Assembly (NCBI GenBank): GCA_028287285.1
Contig: JAQBPY010000192.1
Coordinates: 1 to 59,040, forward strand
From: Gemmatimonadota bacterium
Lineage (GTDB): Bacteria > Gemmatimonadota > Gemmatimonadetes > Gemmatimonadales > Gemmatimonadaceae
Direction of reading: 5' to 3'
DNA length: 59,040 nucleotides
Positions 36,141-43,563 of the stretch are shown piece after piece. Numbering within the stretch: position 1 is the stretch's first letter; each line of letters opens with the position of its first letter. Position numbers and translations under genes: made by a program. Below the pieces are notes generated by a model. The model searched no databases. It was not told the DNA's origin and saw only the letters and a list, made by a program, of their open reading frames with translations.

Positions 36141-37696
36141 GATATGACTGGGCTGGTGTCAAGGGCGCGTTTACACGATAGGGATTGCCGGGCGTTGATG
36201 GTGAGGGACGGTGATCGTGGAACGACGTGGGCCCGAGGCAGCATCGACGGTTGATCCTGCTGATATACGCCGATTACACGTTCGCACGCGCAGCGCGGCA
36301 AGAAGCGGATTCGTGGGGAGCTGGCTCATTCTAGGCTCGGGGATCCGGGTGCTGCGTCCTACCCTGGCCGCATAACGCCGTCGGGAGTGCTCGCACATCG
36401 AGCCTCGGGACCGCACGCCGGACCACGATCACATCACGCATGCCGCGTGCACGGGCTCGAGGTCGCGCATCACCCCCCACAGGAACCCGACGAGCTCACG
36501 TGCCACGGCGACCACCGCGATCTGCGGCCGCTTCCGATCGGAGAGGTTGTTGAACCGTTGATGCAACCGCTGCTGCGCCTTCCACACGTGCGTGATCACG
36601 GCGGGCGGTTGCCCCGCTTGGCGCCGCTTCAGATCGACACTGGTCTGCGGCCGATGGCGATAGCTCCACGCGGCCTGGACGAGCACGTGACGACCGTGAC
36701 TGTTGCCCGCTTTCGTGATCGACCCGAGTCGCTGGCGCGTGCCACTCGAGTCTTCGCGCGGAATGAGGCCTAGATACACGCCAGTTGGTTCGGGCGTGTG
36801 AAGCGGCGCGAATCCACGATCGCCGTGGCCAACACCATCGCCGAGTGCACCGAGATCCCGCGGAAGCATTGGAGTTGCTTCACCATCGGGGCGAGCGTCG
36901 GCAGTTCGGCCAACTGTTCGATGTGCCGATCCAGTTCCTCGCGCCGCTGCCGCTTGTACTGCAGGAGCGCGTGATATTCGCGATAGACGAGGCGATCCTC
37001 GAGCGCCAGCGGCGAGGCATCGGTGGTGAGGTGCTGCAACCACTTCAGGTGCGGCGTGCACTAGTTGGCCCCCTCGCGGAACACGAACCCACGCGTCGCC
37101 AGGAACTTCAGGATGTAGTGCCGCGACTTGAGGATCTCACGCTGACACGTCTCGCGACAGCGGACGACATCGCGCACGCGCTCATCCGCCACACTCAGAA
37201 TGCGGACCGGCACGAGCTCGCCGGCGCGATACAGGCGCGCCAGGTCCGCGGCGTCGCGCGTGTCGTGCTTGGGCTGGACGCCGGGCCGCTTTGGAATGAG
37301 CGACGGCGCGATGACGTCGCACGTGTAGCCCCACTCTATGAGCGCGCGGTGCAGCGCGTAGCCGGCACCACGCGCTTCATAACACGCGCGGATCTCGCCG
37401 TCGCGCGCGATCCACTTCTGGAGCTTGGGGAGATCGTTCGGCAGCTTGTCAAGGCGGGTCGGTGCCTTCGCGGACCCGGGTAAGACCGCAATCGTGATCG
37501 AGTCCTTGTGCACGTCCATGCCGAGATAGATCATAGTGCGAGCAGCAACCGGCACAACAGCGGGACGGGATGACATGGGCTGGCCTCCGGGAAAATGCGA
37601 CAGCACGATCTCGTCGCACGTGGCTCTGGTGACTCCGTTTCAACGCGCGAGGAATTAACCCACGCGAAGGTCGGAGGCCAGCCCAGTCATAACTTC
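36141..37696 (-). mobile_element. IS110/IS1111-like insertion sequence inside an attC
   Basis: About 1.56 kb. The ends carry an inverted repeat: ATGACTGGGCTGG at about 36143 and its complement CCAGCCCAGTCAT at about 37678. Terminal inverted repeats are a mark of the IS1111 subgroup of IS110. It contains one DEDD transposase gene (decayed) on the minus strand. The left boundary falls directly after GTT of the attC R' box and the right boundary directly before TAGACTGCC. The exact terminal bases are inferred from attC pairing. Confidence 0.7.
36429..37606 (-). pseudogene. IS110-family transposase with a stop and a frameshift
   Basis: The N-terminal part, starting at 37606 or the ATG 33 bases later, holds the DEDD RuvC-like domain (MIYLGMDVHKDSITIAVLPG, ACYEARGAGYALHRAL, KHDTRDAADLARLYRAGEL). 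It ends in a TAG at 37061 after FLATRGFVFREGAN. The next piece (to about 36780) contains the transposase_20 helix-hairpin-helix (LQCFRGISVHSAMVLAT). A further frame (PTGVYLGLIPREDSSGTRQR, GSITKAGNSHGRHVLVQAAW) completes the C-terminus to 36429. One nonsense mutation and one indel mean the element is probably immobile now. Confidence 0.85.
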
Positions 37697-37779
37697 TAGA
37701 CTGCCAAGTCTGTCTGCACGAAGAATATTCCCCTCACCTAAAGGCTTTCCCTCGCAGCAACCAACACTCATCATGGTCC

Positions 37780-38574
37780 ATGCGTGAATCACGCCTCGTC
37801 CTGAGCTTCGCCGCGATCCAGGCCCTCGGCTCCGCGGTGAGTATCTCCGGCTTCTTCGTTTTGCCCGCCGCCTCGCTGGTCACCCGCCTTGCATGGCTTG
37901 CGCTGACGATGACACCTATTTTCGCGGGCATAGTCTGGTTCGTCCGCCGCCCATCCCCTAGCCACGGTGGCGACGTCCTACCCGCCGACGACACACCAGC
38001 GAGGGCAGGCCGACCGCCAGCCGGCTCGCGAGTTCATCGCTTGATTCCGTTGACCATATGGTCGGCGGTAGCCAGCACGGTGGTCGTCTACATGTCCGAT
38101 CCATTGACCGCCATCGTGCTTGTCGGCCTAGCCCCAGTATGGGTCTGTTCTCTTTCGGCTGCCGCCTTCCGGGTATCGCCTCATCGGCCGACCGTCGTGA
38201 TGCTGTCATCGCTCCTTTGCGGCATCTTCGGTGCTTGGCTTGGCTCTGCGGGGAACGCATCCACACTCTTGGGATTAGGCTGGTATCTTCTCGCAGGGTA
38301 CGTCGTCGGGGAGGCACTGGCTGAAGGCGACGCGTTCATGAGCGCAATAGGAGCCGTCGCGTCGACCGCCGTGTTTCTTGGGGTTACCTGGTTCCTCGTG
38401 AGCCCAGTGCCAGCCTTTCTGGAGCCGTCCTCGTTCGTTCGCGAAGGAGCGATATTCTTCGGCTTCGAGGCGTACCAGGTGATCCTTGGCGGGTGGTTGT
38501 GGAGGGTCTTACCGACTTGCTGGAGACGACGGCTGACCGGAGGCGGGAGCCGCGCCTCTCGGCTGCCTGGATGA
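37780..38574 (+). CDS. Polytopic membrane protein, cassette gene
   Basis: 264 residues with about six to seven transmembrane segments (LVLSFAAIQALGSAVSISGF, LAWLALTMTPIFAGIVWFV, IWSAVASTVVVYMS, AIVLVGLAPVWVCSLSAAAF, VVMLSSLLCGIFGAWLG, LLGLGWYLLAGYVV, AVASTAVFLGVTWFLV). The only sizeable loop is Pro/Asp-rich (about residues 58-82). No family recognised. It is in the same orientation as its attC, 47 nt downstream. The cassette's left end lies just beyond the insertion sequence (TAGACTGCC at 37697). Confidence 0.7.
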   Translation: MRESRLVLSFAAIQALGSAVSISGFFVLPAASLVTRLAWLALTMTPIFAGIVWFVRRPSPSHGGDVLPADDTPARAGRPPAGSRVHRLIPLTIWSAVASTVVVYMSDPLTAIVLVGLAPVWVCSLSAAAFRVSPHRPTVVMLSSLLCGIFGAWLGSAGNASTLLGLGWYLLAGYVVGEALAEGDAFMSAIGAVASTAVFLGVTWFLVSPVPAFLEPSSFVREGAIFFGFEAYQVILGGWLWRVLPTCWRRRLTGGGSRASRLPG

Positions 38575-38620
38575 TCGACTGGCGCCCTCGGCCGACCCGT
38601 GCAAGCGTCGGCGCGCGGCA

Positions 38621-38713
38621 GTCTAACGTTCGTTGCAGCAGTCGGGCGATCATCGGTAGCTCGCTCCGCTCGCATTTTATGAACTCGCCCGCAGCTGAAC
38701 TTGGGCGTTGCAA
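38621..38713 (+). other. attC site 5
   Basis: 93 nt from R'' GTCTAAC (38621-38627) to R' GTTGCAA (38707-38713). Between them are GTTCGTTGCAGCAGTCGGGC, a GCTCGCTCCGCTCGC centre, and GAACTCGCCCGCAGCTGAAC plus TTGGGC. It pairs with the reconstructed cassette start on the other side of the insertion sequence. Confidence 0.85.
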
Positions 38714-38985
38714 CTGCACTGGCCTTTATATGCTGACAGAGAGTGACCTTTGCCTCCGTCCGCGCTGAAGTAGTTGATGTCACCGGCAGTGGCCAAGTAC
38801 AAGCCCAGGCAGCGGATCACAAAAGAGCAGCGCGCTAGCAAGACCGGGCCAGATGTTCTGCAGCTTTTCACCCGCGCAAAGCCATTCTGACATCGCGCCG
38901 TCAGGCATGCCCTCCTTCGCATCGAAAGACCGCAGACTCAATGACAATATGGAGAGTCCTGCGAATCGCATCACCGGAGCGATCG
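38714..38985. other. Start of a lost cassette, no gene recognised
   Basis: After the attC R' box no convincing frame starts. Short frames on both strands lack starts and domains. The next structured unit is a pair of minus-strand genes beginning at 38986, so the cassette that followed this attC seems to have been replaced. Confidence 0.4.
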
Positions 38986-39330
38986 TTACGCCAACAGCCT
39001 CACCAGATCCTCCGGCAACCGCCCCTCCGCATCGTTCATCTTCATCGCCCTGCTCTCCGCATAATTCCGCATGCGGTTGATCAGAATCTTGCGAAGATTC
39101 CTGAGATCCTCCTGATCCTGGACATTGCACCGCGACGCATCCTTCGACCACAACACCTTCCAGGCCTCCGCGATCAGGTCCTCACGCTGATCATAGTCCC
39201 TGGTCAACGTACGCGCGGTAAGCTCCACGGCCGCCTGCACATACGGCCAGATCTTCTCCACCGCGTTCGCCGCGTTGCCGGTCTCACCGCCCGCCGGCGG
39301 TGGTGTGAAGAACTCGTCGGACGGATTCAT
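38986..39330 (-). CDS. Small sigma-70 region-2-like protein
   Basis: 114 residues from ATG 39330. Helical segments VEKIWPYVQAAVELTARTLT, DQREDLIAEAWKVLWSKDAS and LRNLRKILINRMRNYAESRA follow the pattern of sigma factor region 2 (ExDLxxEAWxxLW, then LxxILxNRxRDxxR), but there is no region 4 for -35 recognition. It could be a phage-type or degenerate sigma factor. The start overlaps the stop of the upstream minus-strand gene by one base (TGATG), so the two are co-translated. Confidence 0.5.
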   Translation of the reverse strand: MNPSDEFFTPPPAGGETGNAANAVEKIWPYVQAAVELTARTLTRDYDQREDLIAEAWKVLWSKDASRCNVQDQEDLRNLRKILINRMRNYAESRAMKMNDAEGRLPEDLVRLLA

Positions 39331-39878
39331 CACGCCACCTTCTCCGACGCAGAAAGGTCCGCCCACCGCAGGAACCGGTCACCCTGTGCCGCGCACACGC
39401 GCCGATTCAGCTTGCAGGTGTAGCCGCGTGCCAGCAGTCCACGGTGGTCGGTGTCCCCCTCTACAGTAGAGGTATCGTGATACGGCACGTGGTCGAGTGC
39501 CCCGTGGCCATTCACCGTCATCACGAGTGCGGCGTGGATGAAATCATCCGTGCGCAACGATCGCTGCAGCAGGATGTCGCCACTTACCGGCGTGTCGTGC
39601 ACGATCCCGTGCTCCAGGCCGAACAGATACAACTCCTGCGGCGTCATGCCGAGCGGCACGGGCCACGCGGATTGGCCAGTCGCCTCGTCGTAGTAGGCCT
39701 TGAACCCGAGTTGCTGGAGCAGGCGCACGTCCAGCGTTGCGCACGCCTCGGTCGGATCATTCGACACCGCTCCGTCAGGAATCGGCGGTGCGTGCTCGGC
39801 GGTCGGTTTCCACTTGAGCTCCTGCTGCACTGCCCTGCGTGCGAATTGCACCAGCACCTGCGGAGACAAACGAGCCAT
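39330..39878 (-). CDS. Hypothetical protein, possible papain-like hydrolase fold
   Basis: 182 residues from ATG 39878; 21 more codons are open upstream. The stretch GMTPQELYLFGLEHGIVHDT, SGDILLQRSLRTDDFIHAAL and VMTVNGHGALDHVPYHDTST has the GDILLQ...HAALV arrangement seen in NlpC/P60 and YiiX-like papain-fold enzymes, but a catalytic Cys is not evident, so the assignment is weak. It is translationally coupled with the sigma-like gene. Both point away from the repeat array at 40.0-40.4 kb and could share a divergent promoter region with the block to the right. Confidence 0.45.
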   Translation of the reverse strand: MARLSPQVLVQFARRAVQQELKWKPTAEHAPPIPDGAVSNDPTEACATLDVRLLQQLGFKAYYDEATGQSAWPVPLGMTPQELYLFGLEHGIVHDTPVSGDILLQRSLRTDDFIHAALVMTVNGHGALDHVPYHDTSTVEGDTDHRGLLARGYTCKLNRRVCAAQGDRFLRWADLSASEKVA

Positions 39879-40023
39879 TGCCCTATCCTCGTCGCAAAGT
39901 CCGCTAACGGTCGCATCCTGTACGTTCTCGCCGCTCAGCATGACGCGGTGATGACGCGGTGATTATAGCGGCGACCGCTTCCGCCCGTCAAGGCACCCGG
40001 GGTTAGAAAAGACGGAGCCTCCG

Positions 40024-40440
40024 TTGTTCAAGTCGGACCCACCGTCGCGGAACGCGGAGTCACCATCATTGAATGCGAAGTCACAATTGCCATTCCGGAT
40101 CTGGCGATCTGCGAACGCGAAGCAGTCGTCTGAAGAAAGATGTCTGCTATCGCACAACTGGCAGCGAGCGTCGTTGAACCCTGAGCGAGCGTGTCAGCCC
40201 TCGCACCGTCTTCGTAAAAGCGGATCGGGTCTTCACAAGATGCGCAACGACGATATGAAAGCCGGATGTGGTCTTCACACAACCTGAAGCCGCCCTCGCA
40301 GAACTCCGAGGCATTCCGGCTGAAACCGGAGTGGCTCTCGACCTTCCTGGCCCGCCCGTCGATGAACTCGCAGAGCGAGTCACTGAACTCGCACTGACCG
40401 TTTTGCAAACGGATCGAGACTCGGTGTTTCTGGATGAACG
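40024..40440. repeat. Array A of degenerate 21-nt repeats
   Basis: Local 21-base phasing is clear. AACGCGGAGTC, AATGCGAAGTC and AACGCGAAGCA start at 40051, 40072 and 40114. GGATCGGGTCTTCACA and GGATGTGGTCTTCACA start at 40222 and 40264. TGAACTCGCA occurs at 40363 and 40384. Translations in several frames show matching seven-residue periods because 21 is divisible by three, so long accidental frames exist on both strands. A coding origin (heptad repeats) cannot be excluded, but no frame has a good start. It precedes a gene block by 280 nt. The core GGTCTTCAC resembles the GGTCGTTCACC core of array B. Confidence 0.65.
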
Positions 40441-40718
40441 CGCGCTGGCCACGATCGGCCCTCCGCAAAAGCGACCCCGCTCTCGTCAAGAAAGTCGGCG
40501 CATTCATCAAGCCGATTCGGCAATTGCGGCCGGACATCGCATCCAAAGGCCCACAGTCCCACTGGGGGCAAAACCTGCCTATTGCAAAAGTCATGTGGAA
40601 AACTGTTAAGGAAGTATGGGGGTCACTCAACCGTGTCTCTGGACTCGGTATGGCGGCGCACGAGTCCGGCCCCAATCACCGCGCCGCCACAAATCTCTTT
40701 TTTTGGGAGGATAGGAAG

Positions 40719-41416
40719 ATGCAAACCACGCAGGGCAACATGCTTCTCTCGCTCGAGAACGCCAAACGGTTCACGATCGAAAACGCCGCGGCCCTCGGCA
40801 GCGTCGTCGCGGCCGGCGCACTCAGCACCCTCGGCGCATCCATCACGGAGATGTCGGAGCACGCGACGGTGCAATACGGACAGACCCGGGCGACAAAGAG
40901 CGCCATCGCCCGACGTCGGGAACTGCGCACCGCGCTCATTCGGGATTACATGACCCCCATTGCCCGTATTGCCAGCCTCGAGCTGGGCGGTACCCCGGAG
41001 CTGGTCGCCCTCGGCTTCGGAAAGGTTACCCCAACTTCGAGCAGCTCGTAGGCGACGCCCGCGGCATGGCGGACGCCGCGGAGCCGCACGCGCAGGTGTT
41101 CATCAACGCGGGAATGAGCGCGGACTTCACCGCCGCCATGCGCACCGCCGCAGATCTGCTGGTGCAGTCGCTCACCGACAAGTCCGACAGCAAGAGCAAG
41201 GTCCGCACGGCCACCTCGGCCCTGAAGACCAAGCTCAGGCACGGCCGCAAGGCGGTGAAGGTGATCGACGCGATGATCAAGTCCGCACTCGCCGGCAACA
41301 AGGACCTGCTCGAAGGCTGGAAGCTCGCGAAGCGAGTTCCCCAGACCCGCGGGTCGGCAGCAGCAAAGGCTGCCACTCCCGCAACGCCGTCTGCGCCGAC
41401 CAGCGCAGCGGCTTGA
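40719..41416 (+). pseudogene. Helical protein of unknown family, read across a -1 frameshift
   Basis: ATG 40719 follows a strong ribosome site (GGGAGGATAGGAAG). The first frame gives 110 residues (MQTTQGNMLLSLENAKRFTI ... PELVALGFGK) and then hits TAG at 41049. The -1 frame continues KGYPNFEQLVGDARGMADAA, GMSADFTAAMRTAADLLVQS and GRKAVKVIDAMIKSALAGNK to a stop at 41416. I recognise the joined text as one uncharacterised family of about 220 residues starting MQTxQGNMLxSL. The junction CGGAAAGG contains A-AAG (both Lys codons), so programmed -1 slippage is possible. Simple decay is the other reading. First gene of a plus-strand block after the 21-nt repeat array. Confidence 0.6.
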
Positions 41417-41447
41417 ACCACCCAACCATCCCCGGAGGTATCGCACC

Positions 41448-41693
41448 ATGAGACCAATCCGCAAGAAGACCAAACGCCCCAACGTCTGGGTCGTCACTCG
41501 GCGCAATGGATTCGCCGTGAAGTACGAAGGCTACCGTCGCATCATCGCCGGCGGTCTCACACAACGAGCTGCCGTTCGCATCGCCCGCACGGTTGCGCGC
41601 GAATTCGGCAGCGAACTGCTGGTCCAGGGTGAATCGGGACAGATCCGTTTCCGTGACAGTCACGGCAGCGATCCCTTTCCCCCGAAGGGCTGA
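41448..41693 (+). CDS. DUF2188 protein
   Basis: 81 residues matching the DUF2188 layout: N-terminal basic segment, VWVVTRRNGFAVKYEGYRR, a helix TQRAAVRIARTVAREFG, then SELLVQGESGQIRFRDSHGS and DPFPPKG (usual end RxxDSxGxDPxPPKG). The function of this small family is unknown. Its beta-beta-alpha fold is often found beside mobile or stress genes. The following gene starts two bases after the stop. Confidence 0.8.
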   Translation: MRPIRKKTKRPNVWVVTRRNGFAVKYEGYRRIIAGGLTQRAAVRIARTVAREFGSELLVQGESGQIRFRDSHGSDPFPPKG

Positions 41694-41695
41694 CC

Positions 41696-42172
41696 ATGTC
41701 CAGCGCTCCGAATCGGAAGACCACTGCGCTCCGCGTTATCGAACGAGCTCCCGAAGACTCGTTTCGCTACGGCGGCAGTGGGGCAGGACAGGGGGCGCTG
41801 GGCGCCTTGCGTGCCGTGGCAATTGCCGCCGTGACGCCGCTGCTCGAGAAGAACGCCGTCAAGACATTGGCAGTCGATGTTCCCCTGGTGTTCTCGATGA
41901 GTCGCATCGTCGTGGTTGCATTTGCCATCGGCATGGTCAGGCAACTGTGGAAGGCCGGGATCACGAGTTGGCCCGAAGTGACGCTTGCCATGACCATCGT
42001 CCTGGCGCTCCCGATGCTGGGTGCGCTCGAACGCGCAAAGCCGGAACAGACGTTGGAGCTGGTGAAGTCGCTCATTGGCCGCTTCGGGATCGGTGATCAG
42101 CGAAGCGCGTTGAGCCTCTTCAGGAATGAACCGCAGGATCCATCACGGTACGACAACCATTGGAGTGACTGA
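41696..42172 (+). CDS. Small membrane protein next to an amidase, holin-like by position
   Basis: 158 residues. A soluble N-terminus (about 50 residues) leads into two hydrophobic segments (VDVPLVFSMSRIVVVAFAIG and WPEVTLAMTIVLALPMLGAL) and a charged C-terminal tail (GDQRSALSLFRNEPQDPSRY). It begins two bases after the DUF2188 stop and ends three bases before the amidase start. Membrane protein plus peptidoglycan amidase is the holin-endolysin arrangement of phages, but the sequence is not one I can assign to a holin family. Confidence 0.6.
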   Translation: MSSAPNRKTTALRVIERAPEDSFRYGGSGAGQGALGALRAVAIAAVTPLLEKNAVKTLAVDVPLVFSMSRIVVVAFAIGMVRQLWKAGITSWPEVTLAMTIVLALPMLGALERAKPEQTLELVKSLIGRFGIGDQRSALSLFRNEPQDPSRYDNHWSD

Positions 42173-42175
42173 CAG

Positions 42176-42724
42176 ATGCTGACAATTCCCGGCGTGAACG
42201 CGGACGTGCGAATGCATTCGCACGTCATCCAGAAACCACTCGCAGCACCGCGCAGCGGCATCATGCTGCATTACGACGATTCGTCGAGTGACCGTGCGTC
42301 GCTCGAATGGTTTCACGACCCGCGTTGCAGCAACGGGTACACCTGGCTTGTCCTCGATGACGGACGCGTCGTCGAGCTGGCCGACCCGGGAATGCGGACC
42401 CCGCATGCCGGACCATGTCTGACCCCGATGGCCAATAGCCGGTTCTATGGCATTGCCGCGGCGACGAATGGTTCGGTATGCGCCACCGCACAGCAACTGG
42501 ACTCCATCGCGCGACTGTGCTCTGCCCTCACCCGCCACCACCAGTGGGTGGACCCCGTGGTCGTTGGCCACAACGAACAGGCGGTGTGGACGGCCGAGTA
42601 TACCTCGCGTCGCTCGTTGTGGGGCAAGACAGGCAGGAAAGTCGATCCAGTCGGGCGCCGTCCGGACGGCGTCCCGATCATCGACGTGAAGGCAGTACGG
42701 CAGCAACTGCTTGCCGCGCTGTAG
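42176..42724 (+). CDS. N-acetylmuramoyl-L-alanine amidase (amidase_2/PGRP fold)
   Basis: 182 residues, no signal peptide. Zinc ligands are expected at the His in GIMLHYDDSSSD and in the VVGHNEQAVWTAEY segment. The substrate-binding block reads SNGYTWLVLDDGRVVELADP and RTPHAGPC, and the C-terminal KVDPVGRRPDG corresponds to the KxDPG signature of the family. It cleaves the lactyl-alanine bond in peptidoglycan. Lack of a signal peptide implies release through a holin or lysis. It is packed tightly behind a two-helix membrane protein. Phage-type endolysin is the nearest comparison. Confidence 0.8.
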   Translation: MLTIPGVNADVRMHSHVIQKPLAAPRSGIMLHYDDSSSDRASLEWFHDPRCSNGYTWLVLDDGRVVELADPGMRTPHAGPCLTPMANSRFYGIAAATNGSVCATAQQLDSIARLCSALTRHHQWVDPVVVGHNEQAVWTAEYTSRRSLWGKTGRKVDPVGRRPDGVPIIDVKAVRQQLLAAL

Positions 42725-42755
42725 CACCAATCCATTCACATTCAACGAGATCCAT

Positions 42756-43403
42756 ATGTCTTTACAGAGCTATGCAGTCGCCATAGTCGTGTTCGTCGTG
42801 TTCATGTTCTTTTCGTACGTGAGCAACCTGAATCACGCCCTCACCGCCTCGCGCGCAAAGGAACGGGAAACTGCGTTGAAGTTCAGCAACTACGAAGCCC
42901 TGCACGATTCCACCCACGAGATGGCACTCGAGAACCCGCGTGTGGCCCTCATCGTCGGTGATTCCGTGCGTGCCTTCGGCAGGCGCGTCGTTCAACAGGT
43001 TCCCGCGCGCAACAACCTCGACTCGGCGCTGGATCACAGCTCCGTCGCCACGTACCAACTCGGGGCGACGGTTCGCCAGCTTGACGCGGTCATCGCGGAG
43101 TTGGAGGCTGAGAAGCAGCAGTCCGGCGAGCGGCCCTTTCGATTGCGCCAGGAGCCATTCACCGTCGATGCCGTCGTGTCACAACCGCCCGGAGGCGACA
43201 GCATGTCCCTCGCCATTCACATCGCCCTCGACACTATTCCACTCGGCCTGCGCGTCCAGTGCTCGGGCGTGAAAGACGGAATTCTGGAGGCGAGTATCGT
43301 CCTCAAGGCGCCGCCCTGGGCAAGCGTGCGTATTGGCGCGGTGGAGCAGGACCCCAAAGGCTGGAGTGCACAGATCGGAACGGCGATCGTGATTGGCCGG
43401 TAA
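42756..43403 (+). CDS. Membrane-anchored protein of unknown function
   Basis: 215 residues from ATG 42756. The N-terminal helix (YAVAIVVFVVFMFFSYVSNL) is followed by a charged helical region (residues 25-125; HALTASRAKERETALKFSNY, QLDAVIAELEAEKQQSGERP) and a beta-rich C-terminal domain (DAVVSQPPGGDSMSLAIHIA, ILEASIVLKAPPWASVRIGA). No family recognised. It lies between the amidase and the kinase in the same direction. A hairpin follows its stop. Confidence 0.65.
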   Translation: MSLQSYAVAIVVFVVFMFFSYVSNLNHALTASRAKERETALKFSNYEALHDSTHEMALENPRVALIVGDSVRAFGRRVVQQVPARNNLDSALDHSSVATYQLGATVRQLDAVIAELEAEKQQSGERPFRLRQEPFTVDAVVSQPPGGDSMSLAIHIALDTIPLGLRVQCSGVKDGILEASIVLKAPPWASVRIGAVEQDPKGWSAQIGTAIVIGR

Positions 43404-43409
43404 TTGTCA

Positions 43410-43437
43410 TCCCGCAGCCGCTGTGCGGCTGTCGGGA
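43410..43437 (+). terminator. GC-rich hairpin after the membrane gene
   Basis: TCCCGCAGCCGC, a TGT loop and GCGGCTGTCGGGA pair with one bulged base. No T-run follows, so it may act as a weak terminator or a REP-type stabiliser between the membrane gene and the kinase. Confidence 0.5.
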
Positions 43438-43563
43438 TCTACTGTCCCGTCCTTGTTGGCAGCCGGGCCACGAGGACGGTGCGGTAGATACTAGGCCCCG
43501 GCCGAATAGCGCGCCAACTGGGCTCCTTCTGCACCGACGTTGAATCCTGCAAATTGTGACATC

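Noticed and set aside
36363-36390. GCCGCATAACGCC inside the insertion sequence as another attC R'' box
   Set aside because: No matching R' box or core consensus at attC distance; chance match inside the IS.
38677-39151. Minus-strand frames after attC site 5
   Set aside because: They cross the attC or the 3' end of the sigma-like gene and show no domain or start.
40028-40675. 216-codon minus-strand frame and overlapping plus-strand frames through array A
   Set aside because: Same reason as for array B: a period divisible by three keeps frames open; seven-residue periodicity without a recognisable repeat family or start.
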